DNA of 64,000 bases, taken from NCBI RefSeq assembly GCF_003265705.1, contig NW_020312785.1:15938192-16002191 (forward strand). Direction: 5' to 3'. Of this stretch, positions 24,333 to 35,678 are shown one piece after another; position 1 is the first letter of the stretch; the number at the start of each line of letters is the position of its first letter. The notes beneath the pieces were generated by a model that worked only from the letters and a program-made list of their open reading frames with translations, had not been told where the DNA came from and ran no database searches. Both the position numbers and the translations under genes were made by a program. Source of the stretch: Callorhinus ursinus (Eukaryota; Chordata; Mammalia; Carnivora; Otariidae).

Positions 24333-24815
24333 GACCATGGGAAGAGGTTAGATTCTGAATGTATTTTTCCAAATTTGTATACATTGATTTCAGAGTATAT
24401 TCTAAATTGAAATGCCAATATTATTTTTAGTAATAGGACTTATTCAGATCTTTAGTGAATTGCTGAATATCTTAATGACCCCAGGGTGTGTGAATATGCA
24501 CATATATTATATATAGATATATATGATCAGACTTTACACACATTTTACAGGTTTATCAATTAAAAATAAAATAACCTTTGCCCCCAAATTGGTCATGAAA
24601 ATTCATGCTTATTCCCTCAAGATGCAATATACAGAGAACACCTCAGACACACCTGCAGACATTAGAAACTTAAAACATAGTTAAATCGTGGTCCAACAAA
24701 ATAAGTTCAATGGATTTTAACAAACTTATACAAATGTTTCCTTTGCTTGCTAATAAAAGTGTTTAAAAATCCTCATTCTCTCAAGTTACAGAATGTAAAA
24801 TAAATTAAAAATTAA
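24333..24815. other. Unrecognised AT-rich sequence
   Basis: No gene seen; a short TATA-rich run lies at 24500-24530. Confidence 0.4.
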
Positions 24816-24843
24816 GTAGATAGATGATAGGAAAATGGTAGAT

Positions 24844-24886
<43 letters not shown>

Positions 24887-24921
24887 GATAGATAGATAGA
24901 TGATAGATGATAAATAGATAA
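24816..24921. repeat. (GATA)n microsatellite
   Basis: A GATA/TAGA tetranucleotide array with a central run of about eleven repeats (24849-24885) and interrupted repeats on both sides. It is likely length-polymorphic. A complementary ATCT array occurs at 56273-56329. Confidence 0.97.
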
Positions 24922-25204
24922 TGAGAAAGAGAGATAGTAAAGATAAAAATTCAACAGTCCCAGTTCACAGAGGTTGATAACAGGAGTCTCAGAACTGACT
25001 TACTAACACTGAAAGAATTTGGCCCTCTAAGTATCCTCTCATATATAGGTTTATAGATTCTTGGCCATGCCCTAGGATGACACACTGCACTTTTCAGTCT
25101 GGAAGTTGCATGCCATACTCCCAGGGCAGTAATAAATGCTGAGATTGTGTGCAGGTGAAAGATCTGGGAATGTCTTAACAACTTAGCATTTAAACTTAAG
25201 AACA

Positions 25205-25374
25205 GGGGTGCCTGGGTAGCTCAGTCGTTAAGTGTCTGCCTTCGACTCAGGTCATGATCCTAGGATCCTGGGATCGGGCTCCCTGCTCCGCAGGAAGCCT
25301 GCTTCTCCCTCTCCCACTCCCCCCGCTTGTGTTCCCTCTCTCGCTGCCTCTCTTGTCAACTAAATAAATAAAAT

Positions 25375-25411
<37 letters not shown>
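25205..25411 (+). mobile_element. CAN (SINEC) SINE with expanded AAAT tail
   Basis: Sense SINE: GGGGTGCCTGGGTAGCTCAG, TCAGGTCATGATCCTAGGAT, GGGCTCCCTGCTCCGCAGG, then a tail expanded to an (AAAT)n array (25363-25414). About a dozen bases of the usual 'gagccccacat' segment are missing after GGGATC. It is flanked by a perfect 14-bp duplication, taaacttaagaaca (25191-25204 and 25412-25425). Confidence 0.97.
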
Positions 25412-25414
<3 letters not shown>

Positions 25415-25425
25415 ACTTAAGAACA

Positions 25426-26485
25426 AAAAATCCTCAGCAGCTAAATTTTATTTTCTCAGGATTCTGTACTAGAAGATAACAAAGAATTTTATGTAATGCA
25501 TGCCTCACTGAAATTGGAAATACTGAATTAAAATGTAATTCAGAGTTTACAAATAGAATCTCCAGAAATGTTCTTCCTTTATTTAAAATTTAAAAAAAAG
25601 TTTTATGTGAAATGCCCCTGTTCCTGATAGTGATTTTTTAGACCAATATGGACATTAGAAAAAAATAAAGGAAAAAGAGAAGAATTGGAATGGAAATGTA
25701 GAAGTTACTGGTTTTAAAAACTATTAAGTTTTCTCTAGTGGAAACAAGATAGGTAACAGATGGTAAGAAAGACAATGACTAGACCCCATGCAGGAAATGA
25801 AAATGGAAAATTCAGAAAAGAAAACAAGCTCAGTGTAAAGAAAAATGAAGGGCGGGGAGGGGAGTTATTTTATTTCAGCAGTGCAGCAATATTTTCATCT
25901 CATTCTAGTCCCAGGAGAAATAATTGCCCTTCTTTTGAATTTAATAGTATGACAGAGATGATAAGTAGAAAATACAGAGAAAAACCATAGCATTGGTCAA
26001 GACAGTTCTCCTTGTAAAATCCTAGGAGTACACCATGTTTATCAAATGTTACACCTTGCCGGGACAAGGTGCAGATAAACAACTACAGTTTGTTAGGTTC
26101 CAAGGTGCAGTGTGCATACTAATTACAATGATGTGTTATACTTTACAAGATCAGGTTGATACAGCACAGCACAAATAAACATGCAAAAATGGAAACACAC
26201 TACTGTAAATTAAATTACCTATGAGCCTGGGTCAAATTAATTTTCAACTTCTTTGTAGACATTTTAGCTACGATAATACATTGTGTTCTTTATATGTCCA
26301 TAATGTGAATATAGATCAAAGATATATTTTATTCATTTTGGGGCAAATATTTGTTTTTCATTTTCTTATTTTTATATTCAAAGATTCTCATACTGGCAAT
26401 TATAATTCCAACAAAAAAATATGTTGGTTACTTAGTGGTCATTTCAGGAAACTTGAGCATTTCTTTTTCTTTTTCTCTCGCTCCT
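25426..26485. other. Unrecognised sequence
   Basis: No gene, RNA or named repeat seen. The overlapping 76- and 60-codon frames at 25760-26082 lie on opposite strands and resemble nothing known. Confidence 0.4.
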
Positions 26486-26500
26486 TCAGAAGTTCTTTTA

Positions 26501-26640
26501 GGGACACATGGGTTGCTCAGTCAGTTAAGCATCCAGCTCGATCTCAGCTCAGGTCTTGATCTCAGGGTCATGAGTTCAAGCCCCACGTTGGGCTCCATGC
26601 TGGATGTGGAGCCTACATTAAAAAATAATATTAAAAAATA
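26501..26640 (+). mobile_element. Short CAN (SINEC) SINE, alternate subfamily
   Basis: A SINE with head GGACACATGGGTTGCTCAG, the duplicated 'atctcagctcaggtcttgatctcagggtcatgag' type body, and CCCACGTTGGGCTCCATGCTG. It goes straight into an A-rich tail without the long TC-rich segment of its neighbours, so it belongs to a different subfamily. The imperfect duplication is agttctttta (26491-26500) against agttatttta (26643-26652). Confidence 0.92.
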
Positions 26641-26654
26641 AAAGTTATTTTAAA

Positions 26655-27310
26655 AATATTTTATTTATTTTTGATAAGTAAATATATATTTAAGGTGCAC
26701 AAGATATTATTTTAAACATGTGTATACTGTAGAATGATTACCACAGTCCAGCTAATTAACATCCCTCCCCCATAGTTACCTTTTTTGGTGTGTGTGAGAG
26801 CACTTGAGATTTGTTACCCCAGAAAATTTCAAGCGTATGATACATTATTATTAACTACAGTTACTATGCTATACATTAGGTTTCCAGAATGTTTTTATCT
26901 TAATACTGAAAGTTTGTACCTTTGATTAATAGCTCCTCCTACTTTCTTATTCTCCCAATTCCCACCCACCCCACCAGACTCTGGTAACCACCATTCTACT
27001 TTCTATTTTCTATTACATACACACACATGCACACACACACACACAGACACACACACCTATATTAGATATTTGTTTTTCTGTGTCTGGCTTATTTCATTTG
27101 GCATAATGTCCCCTAGTTTCATTCGTGTTGTCACAAATGGCATGATGTCCTCTTTTTTTTTAAGACTGAATAATATTCCATTATATATAACCAATATTCT
27201 AACATATATACATATATATATAACTAATTCATTCATCTAATACATATATCTATATATACATATACATACACATATATATACATATATATATAACTAATTC
27301 ATTCATCTGT
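26655..27310 (-). mobile_element. L1 3' end (L1MA/L1MB-like), antisense
   Basis: On the minus strand this is an L1 3' UTR and ORF2 C-terminal region. Plus-strand landmarks are AGCTAATTAACATCCCTCCC, AAATTTCAAGCGTATGATAC, TACCTTTGATTAATAGCTCC, CTCTGGTAACCACCATTCTAC, GTGTCTGGCTTATTTCATTTG and GACTGAATAATATTCCATTATA. A CA-rich run (27017-27057) and an AT-rich duplicated block (27202-27308) have expanded within it. Confidence 0.92.
27202..27308. repeat. Local duplication with AT-rich spacer
   Basis: A segment ending in taactaattcattcatct occurs twice, at 27202-27238 and 27270-27308. The copies differ only in TA-repeat length and are separated by TATA/CATA-rich sequence. It probably arose by replication slippage in the L1 target-derived AT region. 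Confidence 0.85.
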
Positions 27311-27884
27311 CTCCCATCTTCTGCTTTCTTCATCTGTCTTGATCTTCAAGAGGATTTGATGCTAATAATTTTGTAATTATAGTTGTGTCTCATTTATAGT
27401 AAGTTAAAGAATTCATCACAGGAATCAATCTTACATTCTACCCAGTTTTTCCATTTGCTTGTTTATACACTATACATGATGACATTCTAATGTAAAATGT
27501 AGGAAATCTTCCCTTACCAAAATCCAATTACATGACAAGCAATTATTTGTACTTAAGACAAATCTTTAAACCAATTTGTAGGGGAAAAATAAGAACATAA
27601 TTGGGACAAGGCATTATGAACAAAACTGACTAATACTAGCAACTATAAAAAAATCTGTTTTAATTTCACCTTTAAATGCATTTAAATATCTATTAATATA
27701 AAATTTACCTTTAGACCACAACAAATTATTTAAATCTTTGTACTCAAGTATCATTCAATGCCTATAAAGTCATGCAATGTCAGATCTGGAGCTAAAAACA
27801 AAACACAAATTAAAAAATTGCCTTCTACCTATTAATAAGAATCTGTGGCTGCTAAAATATTGTTTTTCAATCAGTTTGTACTTA
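27311..27884. other. Unrecognised AT-rich sequence
   Basis: No gene or named repeat recognised. Confidence 0.4.
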
Positions 27885-27898
27885 TCTCTGTCTCTCTG

Positions 27899-27973
<75 letters not shown>
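27885..27973. repeat. Compound (TC)n(AC)n microsatellite
   Basis: A TC-rich tract (27885-27942, perfect in its right half) joins directly to an (AC)n tract (27942-27973). The two frames rich in Ser-Leu and Thr-His are artefacts. Such polypyrimidine tracts can adopt H-DNA and alternating AC tracts can adopt Z-DNA in general; this is not shown here. Confidence 0.97.
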
Positions 27974-27979
<6 letters not shown>

Positions 27980-29420
27980 CAAGCAAAACTCATAACTCTG
28001 GGTTCCAGTAATTTTCTTATGATTGGTACCCAATACTGAGACTATAGGTACTTAATAGAGTCTTCAAATATTTCAGCTATTTAAGCATTACATAATGAAA
28101 ATGACTCTCATTATTTCCTCTGCTAAATAGACTACAGTCATTTAGTGTAGTAGGTAGGTGCTTAGGGAGATATAAAAGGTAATCAAACTGCAATCAAATA
28201 CAAATTGATTTAGTAAGATAGGTAAACTAAATGCATACAAACAGAGAGTAAACTAGAACAAGTAGTTTTGGGGACATTCAAAGGAGATAGAGGTCACTTA
28301 TGCTTTCCAGGATCTGATATGTTGTGATAAAGGAATTTGAGCCTGGATTTGAAAAACAGGATTTGAAATTTTTCCTTAATCCTTAATGACTAAGTTAGAA
28401 TAACATCATATTACAAATGTTTTCTGTGGTTTCTCCAAGAGAAAGATAATTATAAACTGCACCTCAAATAACATATATGAATAAATCTATTACACTGTTT
28501 CCTACTGAATTTTAACTATTTGCTCATACTTTTATCTTTAATTTATATTCACTCCATGAGAGCAAATATTATATTGTCTCCATGTTTTTGTTTTCTTGTA
28601 TTCCTAGCATTCAGTTACTTTATTCTTACTTCTGATCAGGTTGTTCCATATTCATGGGTTTTCCTTAGCTTCCTATTACATATCTAGTAGTGTACAAACT
28701 TTTAGCCTGATATTACACATGCCCCACATCTAGAAACATACTACATTTTTTATGTGCTTCAGGGATGCTGAAACTGATGCATGAACTAAGTAATTATTTT
28801 AATTCATCTTTTAAGCATTTATATTCTAAAACACTAAAAACTTTGATATATTATTAAAAAACATATCCCAAATCACAGTGTACTATGTAAATATGACAGA
28901 CTGAATGCATTTGCGCCATTATTAGTAGCTAAATTCTGCTATCATTTGCAAAATACACTTTGATTGATTGAGAGGCCATTTGGCATTTATTGAGAATTCA
29001 CTGTTAGCAGAGATAAAGTTGCAAACTTTGGTAAATAGTAGTGTGAGGCATATTATTGATCCCTCCTTAATTCTTGATTTTTATTTTATTAAACAATTTT
29101 CACTATTAGATGATTCAAATATTTCTTTCTCCATTCACATTTTCTCTGAAAAAGTTTTGTTAAGTGTACTCTGAATCATTTAACTTGTTCTGTGAGAGAG
29201 GCAGTAAGAGATACTCAGTGCCCTGAGGTGCTTAGTCAATTTCATCATCACAAGAGTTTGTGACTATTTTAATAATTAAATTGCTTCAAAGTTTAACCTT
29301 CTTAGACTCTTCAATATGCTTTTAAAAACAAGTAGCCTTTTACGAATTTTATATAGCCTGAAATAGAATCATTGGTCACAATCACAAAAATGGCACTATT
29401 TTATTTTCAGGTACAGAAAC
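27974..29420. other. Unrecognised AT-rich sequence
   Basis: No gene, RNA or confident repeat seen. Confidence 0.4.
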
Positions 29421-29656
29421 GTACATAATGTGTATCTATTCACATAGATATATGTTCACATATATATGTATAATATGTTTATTCAGACATTTTCAGTCAT
29501 AGACACATATTTAGTATTCACATAGTCATGTTCAATTATAGACATATATACATACATATATGAAATGTATAAATATTATAATATATTGTATAATTATGTG
29601 TAATATGTATAATGTATAATATATTGTATAATTATGTATAATGTATAATATTATAA
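29421..29656. repeat. AT-rich low-complexity block with about 43-bp repeat
   Basis: A TATA/ATGTATAAT-rich region. Within it, 'aatatattgtataattatgt' recurs at about 29579 and 29620 with matching flanks, forming an imperfect tandem array of about two units. Confidence 0.8.
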
Positions 29657-29808
29657 CCAAGATATATGCCCAAAGACCAGGCAAATCTGACAATTCTTTC
29701 ACTATGGACAACAGTCGTTCTTTTATTTCAACTGGTTTTTGTTGAATTTCTGGTCTTTATAGAATATGGTGAATATAATCAATTCTTATCTTCAGTAACT
29801 GAGGACTC

Positions 29809-29850
29809 TGTGTGTGTATGTGTGTGTGTGTGTGTATGTGTGTGTGTGTA
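29809..29850. repeat. (TG)n microsatellite
   Basis: TG repeats interrupted twice by TATG. The Cys-Val run in the overlapping frame is an artefact. Confidence 0.96.
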
Positions 29851-31399
29851 TTTAACTTTATTTTTCAGGATACTCATTTTGACAGTTGTGTTTTACTGTA
29901 CATAGCTGCGAGATGAAAGAATAGTAGTTGGGGCTAAATTCATGCTTGTCTCAGATGTATTCTGGAGACTTTATTACTTCTTTCCTCAACACAATCCACA
30001 GTGTCACCTTGTTTTCTTCTTATTTTTGTCTTTTTAGTAGAGTAGATTACTGAAAGGCAAAAATAAAATATTATGTATATAGTCGAATTCTGATTAAATT
30101 CCAGTTATAAGTTATCTATTAAACTACAGCCCTAGGAAGAAAATGTGAAACAATGGCATCTCCAAAGCTATTGCTGAAATGAATTGTTCAATGAATATTG
30201 TTGAATGAATATTGCTTGAAAATGACATCTAATCATTTTGACAAGGCTGTCATAGGCAGAACAATACAAGATTATAAAACAAAGGTTTTTCCTTAAGCAA
30301 AAATATCCAGGCAGGCAGATTTTAAACTGTGTACGAAGAAGAAACTGCAATTTCTCATGCAAGTGGATATTAAACCCCGCTCAAACCTTTTTTTGCATTT
30401 AAGTTAAAACTTTAGTAAACTTTATCATTATTGCTTTTTTAAAAATGAATTACCAACAAAATTGCAAGGGGAAAAATGATAAAAGCAAGCTTTTACACAG
30501 GAAAACTCTCTGACATATTTTATTTGGCAATCTACAAAAGAAAAATAAAGTATGCTCTTTTACAAAATGTGAACAGGAAAAAAGCTGTAAGCATTAACAT
30601 GATGGCATTTTCACAAATTGCTAACTTTTTTTTAGCAATCCTCAGCAAGATCCTAGAAGTGGCTAAAATAATACCAGCAAGCAAGTGCTGAAATAAAGTT
30701 AAACATTTCTGAAGATTGTTATTGTTCTTCTACTAAGTATTCTGAGTCAATCCCTTTGTACCCATTTATTTACTGTAATTAATAGGGTTTGATGACATTT
30801 GAAACAAAGCAGAAACATGTACCAGCAAGGCATTAAAAATATATGCACCTTTTCATTTTGAAAGAAGTTATGTTGGATCTGTATGATGGTATTTAAAATA
30901 ATAGTTTTATTTATACATTTTACAAAATGACTCTATAAAGTAGGCAAAATCTGAATACACATTTGTTTTGATATATCCTACATCATGCTTTTATGTTTTC
31001 ATTTATTTTACCCACAAAGGGCTTTTGAGTTTTCTGGACCAATAGAATCAAACACTAGTAATTTTTTTGCTTAAAACTAATGAGAATAATTTTTTGGCCT
31101 CCTACTATAATCTCTAAATAAGTTCATACTATCCCCCATTAGATCCATACTAATATATTCATTTTTTAATTGGCGATATATTGTGTAAAATATACAAAAA
31201 TTACTAGAATCAGTGGTGTTTCTCCTAGATGTTTTCTTGGCAACCTTGAAATGCCAAGAAGCCATTATCAAAGTTAAAATCACAAAGACAAAAGTTTAAG
31301 TTCTTCTCATATATTTAAGCTCTATTTTAACATTAATGAAATTTCTACATATTGCAGAGTTGAGTAACTCTAATATTTACTACATTATACCCATTAATT
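29851..31399. other. Unrecognised intergenic sequence
   Basis: No gene or named repeat recognised. The texture (AT-rich, no homopolymer tails, no flanking duplications) is that of unique non-repetitive DNA; conserved non-coding elements could be present but cannot be judged from one sequence. Confidence 0.4.
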
Positions 31400-31413
31400 A
31401 ATAATATTGTATG

Positions 31414-31624
31414 GGAGGGCTCCTGGGTGGCTCAAGTCAGTTAAGCCTCTGCCTTCAGTTCAGGAATGATCCTGGGGTCCTGGGATCAAGTCCCACATCC
31501 AAGCAGCTCCCTGCTCAGCGGGGAGTCTGCTTCTTCCTCTGCCCAGTCCCCCTCCCCCGCTCCTGCTCGCACACATGCTCTCTCTCTCACACAAAAATAA
31601 ATAAATTTAAAAATCTTAAAAAAA
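31414..31624 (+). mobile_element. CAN (SINEC) SINE with target-site duplication
   Basis: Sense SINE with GGGCTCCTGGGTGGCTCAAG, GGTCCTGGGATCAAGTCCC, CTCCCTGCTCAGCGGGGAG, TC-rich segment and an AAATAAATAAATTTAAAAATC tail. The duplication is aataatattgtatg (31400-31413) against aataatattggatg (31625-31638), one mismatch. Confidence 0.96.
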
Positions 31625-31915
31625 AATAATATTGGATGAGGAAATACCAGGGTAGCTTTTTTTATTTTTCTTTAAAAAATAATCCTAATAAAATCACTTT
31701 GAATATATCATTTGGTATTATTTTGAGAATTTCAAATGATTATAATTGTGATTTCAAAACTACAAAAATCTTGAATAACTCTAAGGCTGAGAGTAAATTT
31801 AAAAAGAATTAAAGGAAAATTTAATGATATATTTGAAAGGTTATAAAATTGTATTAACTTTAATGAAGAGCATGTTACTAAATGTTTTTGTGGTCCTTTA
31901 ATAATTCAAAGTTTA

Positions 31916-32087
31916 GGGGTTCCTGGGTGGCTCAGTCGGCTAGGGGTTCAACTCTTGGTTTCAGCTGGAGTCATGATCTTGGGGTCACGGGCTCAAGGCT
32001 GGAGTCAGGCTCCGTGCTCAGGGTGGAGCTCTTCCCCTCGCTCTCTCTCTCTTTATCTCTAAAATGGATAAATGAAGTCTTTAAAAA
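31916..32087 (+). mobile_element. Diverged CAN (SINEC) SINE with target-site duplication
   Basis: Sense SINE with GGGGTTCCTGGGTGGCTCAG, AGTCATGATCTTGGGGTCAC and CTCCGTGCTCAGGGTGGAG, a short (CT)n run and an A-rich tail. It is flanked by aataattcaaagttta (31900-31915) and aataatacaaagatta (32088-32103), two mismatches. It lies about 290 bp from the preceding SINE in the same orientation. Confidence 0.94.
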
Positions 32088-32103
32088 AATAATACAAAGA
32101 TTA

Positions 32104-35100
32104 AGAAAGATCTAAACTGGAATTACAGAAACACGGTGTTCCATATCCATATGTGAGAAAGCATAAGAAATAAGTCCTGTGCTAGTTGTCATTTGCCTCT
32201 CCAAATCCACTTACCATTCTGCTCCATCCTATGTGCCCTGGCAGGCTTACCTGCCATAGAGGTGTCTTGTGTTCCCTGGAACTGAGATGTGTTTGGCCAA
32301 AGGGGAGCAAAAGCAGAAGATCAGAGGTTGGAAGAGAGTAGAACGACATATGTATTTTTTCATTCTTTATGATTGAAAACATTGCCTTCTTGTAGGCCTC
32401 AAAGAGTAAGAAGTAGGATTTATTAATGCTTTCAGTGACAAATGATAGTGAAACTTCTCAGCTAAATAAAGTAACTCAAGGAAAGCACAAGACTAAAAGA
32501 GCAGTCCTTCCTTCTTTTTTCCGGATAGCTTCAAAATAGTTATCAGTGACTTGAGAGAAGGATTGGGTGCAGAAAGCGTGTTAGGCCAGGTTTGAGAGTA
32601 ATGTTTAGGAAAGAATTTTGGATTTCTTGGCACATGAAATTGACTGAAAGTAGAAAGAACCCTACTAAAATACTGAGAGAAATCTACAGCCAAGAAATCA
32701 CCAGCTTGAACTCAAAAAAGCCTTAATTGAATGTGACAGAAAACAAATTTATTTCTTCCTTACATATTCAGGAAGGGAGCTGCAAATGCTTACCAACCCC
32801 AAGTCCATATTCTACAACACCTATTTTAGACATGGCCATGAGATGTAGATAAAGAAACTCTCATAATACAGAGTCAAAAATCCTTGGAATCCCCTCACTG
32901 CCACAGCAGACGTATAGATTAATAAAGAAATATTCCCATATTAGCTCAAGCCTTGTGGAAATTTCTGGGCCATCCTCCTGCAGATACGTGCATTTGATTG
33001 CAAACTGTTCTACAAACCAAACTTAGACAAGCCACAACCACGTCGAAATAAAGCGAATCTGAATTTTTTACAAATCACAGATTCTCTATGTGATCAAAAG
33101 TCGAGAGGAGAACCTCTGTATTTTCATCACTCTGTGATAGTTTTGGCCTAGAAGTTTCAAAGGAGTATCGATTTTATCGATTCCCGGATAAGTGAACACT
33201 ACAATAAGGTGAGGAGACACAAGACACATAGCTGAAGGTCATCTTGCACAAACTGGAAACTACTAGCCTAACACTGACCATAGAACTAATTGGGCTTTAC
33301 CTGGCTTACATCTGTGCTAACCTGCTTATCTGCTTTTCATCACTTCCTCTTTCCTCAGGTATCTCTAATGGTGATGGTAAAAAAAAAATCGCAATATTTG
33401 GAAAGGTATAATAAATTCAATGACATGAGCATGAGGTATAAAAATGTAGATCTATACACCTACAGAAAGAGGACTATGATAAAATCAGCCCTTTGTAATC
33501 CAATGAACTTCACATAACGTATTCCAAAATTTAAAAATTTAACTAGTAAAAAAAAGTCCTTAACAACCTACTCCCTCAGTGTCATAGTCCAATTTGTTCT
33601 AAATGAATACCATGACTCCTTTTCTTTTCAAATGTTTACATGAATTTCCTTTCAAATATATATCTTACCTTGTTACTAACTCTTCTGTTTTTAAAATATG
33701 TAATGGATGCATGTTATTACTTTTTTCAAGTTTTGTTTTCATGTGAGAACAACTCCTGGACGGGGAGGATATGTTGAGTTGTACACGTGTATAAATAGAA
33801 TCAATGAAATAGATGTGCTGAGCACTGAAGTTGGCTTATTGTTGGATTCTGGCTAGTATTTGCTTCCATCTTTTCTTCCTACACGCAGACATTTTAGAAA
33901 TCAGAAAAATCTCTATTTTAATCAACTAAACAAATAAAAAATATATATCTTCCTGGTCTAAAAATGGGGCAGAAGTGCAAACAGGTGAGATGCGCTGAAG
34001 TTTCAGACCTACCTTGAGTCCAGGAGAAGGCAGTAGTGGTCCAGAATTTGGGTACTGCTGGGTAATGGGAGAATAAAGTTGTCTATATCGCTGGGAATCA
34101 GAGCTGGGTTCATTACATGAAAGCAAGTGTTGGGATGGAATTCCAACTCTTCAGTGAATAAAAAGAAACTGAAAAATCCTTCTGAGGATCACTGCCTGAG
34201 ATTTCATTTTATATGAAGCTTCAGATATAGAAACAGCTGAGGATTAGGTAGCAAAGACTCAGAGAGAGGCCATCGTTGAGCCAGTGACTGAATTTGCAAT
34301 ATTTATAGTTTTATGGTGGGACAGAAATGACAAGTCACCAATATAAGGTTAGGTACTGGATCAGGATAATTTTTGTCTGAGAGATTTGGTTTCTGATTTA
34401 TGCCTAAACTAAATATATCCCTTAATGCACAAACATGAGTATTGTTACATTTCCCACGTAATACTATTAAATGTATCAGATGTTTGACTACCAAATATTG
34501 GATCATTTTGCTTGCCTGTGATTATGTTTCATAGTAAACTATCATATATCTCAATGTACAGTGTTTTATGATTTTGAATTAATTACTAATGTTTTAGAAT
34601 TTAGAATTCACAGAAATCTTTTCTTTTTAGTATTTCAAGACTAGCTATGTATTTTTTGTACTCAACTCTTCCTTAACATCAGGCTACAAATGCCAAGAAA
34701 TGCCTCTACAAAGAGTGAATATTGGGCAGAGATGAATATATTTTTTAGGTTTATATGCAAAATAATCCTTGGTATCTACTGTGGGGAAATATCCATAACA
34801 CTCTTTGAAAAAGTTATATAGGAGAAGCAACATGGAATGACATTTTGTGTGACTTTGATAAAATAAGGCAAGTTTATCTTATATGTCAGTGAAATATGTT
34901 AATCATCTATGTAGTTTTCTAGCTTACTAAGTGAAATAGTGGAGATTATTTTGATGTTGCCACAAAAATTTACTTAAGATAGAAAGTATTGGCTTTTCTT
35001 TTATCAAATATGCTGCTTTTTCTGTGATACTTTTCCTTCAAAACTTTGTCTTTGCTAGGCTGATATTTTGCCAATAAATTTCTTGTTTAAAGTGAGTGAA

Positions 35101-35451
35101 ATTATTTAAAGGGGAAATTAATTGGAATGCAGCTAGTCTAATTTTAAAATAAAATTGTTACATTTCAATTTTTGAAAACACAGAATGTTATGTTAGACTA
35201 CAAAATAATTAAATTATTCTCACTTGAAAAAACGTTAAAAACCAAGCAAATCACTAATGGATTCCACTTGTGATACATAGAACAAATGTGTAATACCATT
35301 AAAAGACACAGTCTCTCTTTAATATTTAAAACAATTAACCTAAAGGAAAATTTGGCAAAATACATATTGGGTTTCACAAATGAAAAAAATACAGTTGATC
35401 AAGATTGCAATAATGCAATAGTTTTGTAAACTCAATGAGAATTAGAACAAT
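32104..35451. other. Longest stretch with little recognisable repeat
   Basis: No gene or confidently named repeat. Scattered frames below 80 codons show no family resemblance. A block at about 32905-33190 has noticeably more CpG dinucleotides than its surroundings. The rest is ordinary AT-rich sequence; ancient unrecognisable repeats may be present. Confidence 0.45.
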
Positions 35452-35469
35452 ACTAAGATATGCTTTTAA

Positions 35470-35660
35470 GAAAAGATGGATTTGAGAGAGGAAGAGCATG
35501 AGTGTGAGCAGGGGGAGGGGCAGAGGGAGAAGGAGAGGGGAAGCAGACTCCTTGCTGAGCAGGGAGTCCAACACTGAACTAGATCTCAGGACCCTGAGAT
35601 CACAACCTGAGCTGAAATCAAGAGTCCAACACTCAACTGACTGAGCCATTCAGGTGCCCC
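35470..35660 (-). mobile_element. CAN (SINEC) SINE with target-site duplication
   Basis: Antisense SINE: GA-rich block, GGAAGCAGACTCCTTGCTGAG, GATCACAACCTGAGCTGAAAT and head GACTGAGCCATTCAGGTGCCCC. The duplication is actaagatatgctttta (35452-35468) against actacgataagctttt (35661 on), two mismatches. The minus-strand 91-codon frame at 35374-35649 is a SINE read-through. Confidence 0.95.
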
Positions 35661-35678
35661 ACTACGATAAGCTTTTTA

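Noticed and set aside
24816..24921. Tandem arrays as CRISPR
   Set aside because: Simple tetranucleotide repeats without spacers, in a vertebrate genome.
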